Positions 6,095 through 8,522 of a stretch of 8,522 bases of DNA are shown here, one piece after another. Each line of letters opens with the position of its first letter. The stretch's first letter is position 1. The DNA lies in NCBI GenBank assembly GCA_026706395.1, contig JAPOYU010000104.1, forward strand, positions 4,400-12,921, written 5' to 3'. This stretch comes from Chloroflexota bacterium. Its GTDB lineage: Bacteria > Chloroflexota > Anaerolineae > Aggregatilineales > Phototrophicaceae. Both the position numbers and the translations under genes were made by a program. Below the pieces are notes generated by a model, which was not told the DNA's origin, did not search any database, and was given only the letters and a program-made list of their open reading frames with translations.

Positions 6095-7000
6095 TCAGTA
6101 AGTGTTGCGGAGTCTTTCCTCTATCCGTAGGGTTTCAGAATAGTCGTGATAGTCGGGATGGCGAGGATTCGTGTATTTCTGCATGTCTATGCTATCAGAA
6201 TAGCGCTCCCCATCGGGCAGAACTGCGCCGCACAGATTTGCATCGGACAGCATAGCTCCTAGAAGGTTTGCATTGCTTAGGTTTGCGCCTTGCAAATCTA
6301 CCCTGTGCATTAATGCATTTTGCAGATTTGTTTTTTGCATTTCTGCTCCGTGAAAATTCGCGCCGTTCAACGTCGCGTATTGCATATTTGCGCCAAACAG
6401 GCGGGCTCTCTGCATGTCAGCATACATTAATCTTGCGCTTTGCAGATTTGCATGTTGCAGCCTCACTTCCTGCATCTGTGCGAATACTAATTCCGCCTTT
6501 TGCAGATTTGCCTGATTCAGCCACGCTCCTTCTAGGTTTGCTTCTACTAGTCTTGCTCGCTGTAGATTTGCATTATCTAAATTTGCATACTTCAATACAC
6601 CTTTGTCGCCAATTAACCAGTTCTCGTGACTTAACCATTCCACGGCGGAGATCGCAATATCATGCGACCGGCTGCCCGCTTCTCTTTTCAAACGAGTTCT
6701 GAGTTGTTGCCTTTCGCGCCAATATGACCATCCGCCGATTATGACGACCGAAACAAAAACGCTGAAAAGTACGCCGAATATTTCAGTATAGAGATTCGTC
6801 TCGTAGTCATTTGGGGCAAATAAGGAGAACCCATGATCAACGAATGCAAGCAGACCAAAAGCAGCCGCAAGAACACTGATAGCGATGACGACAACTGTCA
6901 AACGCTTCTTGTGTTTGGTGATGAATCTTCGAGCACGCATCATAATGTTCACTCTGATTGCTACGAGCATGCAGTGAAAACAGCTTAACATACTCGTCAT
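6095..7000 (-). CDS. Membrane-anchored pentapeptide-repeat protein
   Basis: This is a 301-residue protein of unknown function. After a basic N-terminus come two likely membrane segments at about 34-54 and 73-92. They are joined by a short loop, so a hairpin leaving both ends in the cytoplasm is likely. A charged linker (93-112) and a non-repeat helix (113-137) lead to 25 uninterrupted A(N/D/R)LXX pentapeptides (139-263), enough for about six turns of the right-handed quadrilateral beta-helix. A polar, Tyr-rich tail follows (264-301). ANLQ-type units return every 20 residues (144, 164, 184, 204, 224). The start at 7000 is chosen for its GGAGAG site; Met20/Met21 are alternatives. It lies 27 bases after the DNA methyltransferase on the same strand, so is probably co-transcribed. 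Two 60-base stretches counted are about 40% GC, below the housekeeping genes. Confidence 0.9.
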   Translation of the reverse strand: MTSMLSCFHCMLVAIRVNIMMRARRFITKHKKRLTVVVIAISVLAAAFGLLAFVDHGFSLFAPNDYETNLYTEIFGVLFSVFVSVVIIGGWSYWRERQQLRTRLKREAGSRSHDIAISAVEWLSHENWLIGDKGVLKYANLDNANLQRARLVEANLEGAWLNQANLQKAELVFAQMQEVRLQHANLQSARLMYADMQRARLFGANMQYATLNGANFHGAEMQKTNLQNALMHRVDLQGANLSNANLLGAMLSDANLCGAVLPDGERYSDSIDMQKYTNPRHPDYHDYSETLRIEERLRNTY

Positions 7001-7008
7001 GCATATCT

Positions 7009-7014
7009 CTCTCC
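7009..7014 (-). promoter_or_regulatory. Ribosome binding site of the pentapeptide gene
   Basis: The minus strand reads GGAGAG, 8 bases before the ATG at 7000. It sits inside the 27-base gap after the methyltransferase stop. It decides for this start over the later in-frame methionines and indicates translation from a shared message. Confidence 0.65.
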
Positions 7015-7027
7015 AAAAAATGGGGTG

Positions 7028-8522
7028 TCACCGACCCTCCACCACAGCCACCTCATCCTCACTCAACCCATACAGCCGATACACCAGCGCGTCGATTTCA
7101 TTGTCCACTCTCTGAATAAGCGCCTCGGCAATCTTACGCCCTTCGCCCATCAGGCCCGGCAACTGCTTATGTCTGTCCAGCATGTCATCGACTAACGCGA
7201 CCATTTCATCGTGCATCTTGACGTCTTCGGGATTGTCGAAGTCGATTGTTCGGATTGGGAGAGTCCTTACATAAATGTCACGCAATTCTAGTCTTCCTCG
7301 TTTGTCTGGATCGCCTAACACTGAACATGTCCGTTTGAGATATAGCCAAGCAAGCTTGGAGTTCAATAGTCCTAAGAGATACAGATTCGCGTTTGGAATG
7401 ATAAAGGTCTTGTCATTTGAATAAAAACCCTTGGTATCTATTGTAAAACGAGGCTCTTTTGCAATGACGGGGTAGATGATTTTCGGCTTGGTGAACTCGT
7501 AGTGATAGTCGACTGTATCTTGTATTTCGTACCACTTGTACGTGCCGGGTTTGCGCCCCTGCCAAGTTCCCTTCCAACCTTTTGGTTTTGGCTCCAATAG
7601 GGTTCTAAACTGCTGTAGATATGCTTTTATTGCCTGGTACTTTTCGATGTCGGTGCCTCGCCGTGTGAAGATGACGTACCGTTTAAGTTGTAGATCTTTA
7701 TAACCATAAACGTCACGACCAATTAAGAATGGCTTGATGATTTCCTCGCTCTTAATATCCTGTTCAATCAGCGATTGCCTGACATATTCATCAATTACGA
7801 ATGCATCGTTGCGCCCTGTCTTAATCCCGTAGTGAATACTTCCGCCAACATACGAATCGAGGGGCAATCCTATCTTTTGCATCTTCTCCATAATCTCAAT
7901 TTCTTCGCTTCTCGCTAGTGTCCAGTTGTTGTTAGCGATAGAGCGGGAATCCAATATCGATCCCTGAAGCTTGACTTCTTCAAGCAGTGTAGAGAAATCA
8001 AGACGCTTGATTGCGGCATACAAGAATCTCTGTTCTGCTGGAAGTTGACGACTTGTAATGATAATCGCTGGAAACGTTGAGGCGCTTTCGAAAACCGGCA
8101 GTTCGCCAAAGTCGACGATTTCCCGTATTTTGACTTTCTTCGACAAGTAATTGCGTAGTGCCGTACCGTATCTGGCGCGCATGAACTTGTTCGAGCAAAT
8201 CATGGCAAACACGCCTTTTGACTTGAGAATCCTGTGCGCTTGTTCAATGAAGTAAGTGTATAGGTCAGCTACGCCGTGGTACGTCTCATACTTCTTTTTG
8301 GCATAATCCTTGAAATCCTTGCCCAAAATCTCCTGACGCACATAAGGCGGATTGCCGATCACCGCGTCGAATCCGCCGGCCGCCATGATGTCGCCGAAGC
8401 CGGCGTCGCTATCCCAATCGAAGGCTTTGACCTTGAGCATCGCTTCTTCATCAGCGAATAGACTGGCTTGCGGTCCGCGGAAGAAGTCGCTGCCGATGAG
8501 GGAGTTGCCCCATTTGATGTTG
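7028..8522 (-). CDS. Eco57I/TaqI-like adenine-specific DNA methyltransferase, C-terminal part (type IIG-like; 5' end outside window)
   Basis: This is the SAM-dependent N6-adenine methyltransferase part of a restriction-modification-type enzyme. The frame stays open past the ATG at 8440 to the window edge. The extra residues, NIKWGNSLIGSDFFRG, match the region normally just before this domain, so 8440 is not the real start. Numbered from that ATG: GGFDAVIGNPPYVRQE holds catalytic motif IV NPPY at 30-33 (8342-8353). MICSNKFMRARYG follows at 80-92. The target-recognition part includes YGIKTGRNDAFVID (204-217), KPKIIYPVIAKEPRF (318-332) and LLGLLNSKLAWLYLK (355-369). The helical end is IDALVYRLYGLSEDEVAVVEG. 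These are features of Eco57I-type and BREX PglX-like proteins. Whether a nuclease domain or partner lies upstream cannot be seen. GC is about 44% in the middle against 54-59% at both ends. Confidence 0.92.
   Translation of the reverse strand, partial: NIKWGNSLIGSDFFRGPQASLFADEEAMLKVKAFDWDSDAGFGDIMAAGGFDAVIGNPPYVRQEILGKDFKDYAKKKYETYHGVADLYTYFIEQAHRILKSKGVFAMICSNKFMRARYGTALRNYLSKKVKIREIVDFGELPVFESASTFPAIIITSRQLPAEQRFLYAAIKRLDFSTLLEEVKLQGSILDSRSIANNNWTLARSEEIEIMEKMQKIGLPLDSYVGGSIHYGIKTGRNDAFVIDEYVRQSLIEQDIKSEEIIKPFLIGRDVYGYKDLQLKRYVIFTRRGTDIEKYQAIKAYLQQFRTLLEPKPKGWKGTWQGRKPGTYKWYEIQDTVDYHYEFTKPKIIYPVIAKEPRFTIDTKGFYSNDKTFIIPNANLYLLGLLNSKLAWLYLKRTCSVLGDPDKRGRLELRDIYVRTLPIRTIDFDNPEDVKMHDEMVALVDDMLDRHKQLPGLMGEGRKIAEALIQRVDNEIDALVYRLYGLSEDEVAVVEGR

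Noticed and set aside
5719..6255. Short + strand open frames in and beside the gene-poor stretch
   Set aside because: They have no recognisable domain, overlap each other, have non-ATG or weak starts, and the last runs into the pentapeptide gene on the opposite strand.
6261..6571. Regular 60-base spacing that could suggest a CRISPR array
   Set aside because: The repeated 10-mers lie in a long open frame and encode pentapeptide units; the spacing equals four pentapeptides.
7028..8440. Complete 470-residue methyltransferase starting at 8440
   Set aside because: The same frame stays open to the window edge and encodes family-like sequence upstream, so the gene is incomplete here.

Overview
The window looks like a piece of a moderately GC-rich bacterial chromosome. 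Housekeeping genes (about 55-60% GC by hand count) run from the left end to about 5.6 kb, and a lower-GC accessory module lies at the right end. My tentative guess is a Chloroflexota (Anaerolineae-like) environmental genome. The guess rests on the gene mix, weak or absent Shine-Dalgarno sites before several genes, and short GC-rich and nonamer intergenic repeats. Nothing here proves the taxon.

Left part (1-1957, + strand): the 3' end of cysteinyl-tRNA synthetase (cysS), an intergenic stretch of about 160 bases with hairpins and a G-tract element, a 23S rRNA 2'-O-methyltransferase of the RlmB/TrmH family, and a 69-residue coiled-coil plus membrane-segment protein. cysS followed by rlmB is a known bacterial arrangement and supports both calls. 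The small gene converges on an MFS efflux transporter (minus strand). The two stop codons share one CTAG at 1954-1957.

Middle part (3307-5581): a protein-L-isoaspartate O-methyltransferase (pcm) is followed 12 bases later by a small gene of the DUF1917/BLES03 'putative phosphothreonine lyase' type. Both are on the + strand and probably co-transcribed. A phytanoyl-CoA dioxygenase-like 2OG-Fe(II) oxygenase converges on them from the minus strand. A tandem nonamer repeat sits between the convergent genes.

Right part (5582-8522, minus strand): about 510 bases without a convincing gene hold a perfect palindrome with a G-tract element, an inverted repeat and a second nonamer repeat. Upstream in minus-strand order, but to the right in coordinates, come a 301-residue membrane-anchored pentapeptide-repeat protein and the C-terminal part of an Eco57I/TaqI-like (type IIG-like) adenine-specific DNA methyltransferase that runs off the window. 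The two are 27 bases apart and read as an operon, methyltransferase first. This lower-GC pair is the accessory, possibly defence-related, part. The pentapeptide protein is the least explained component and the best candidate for something new.
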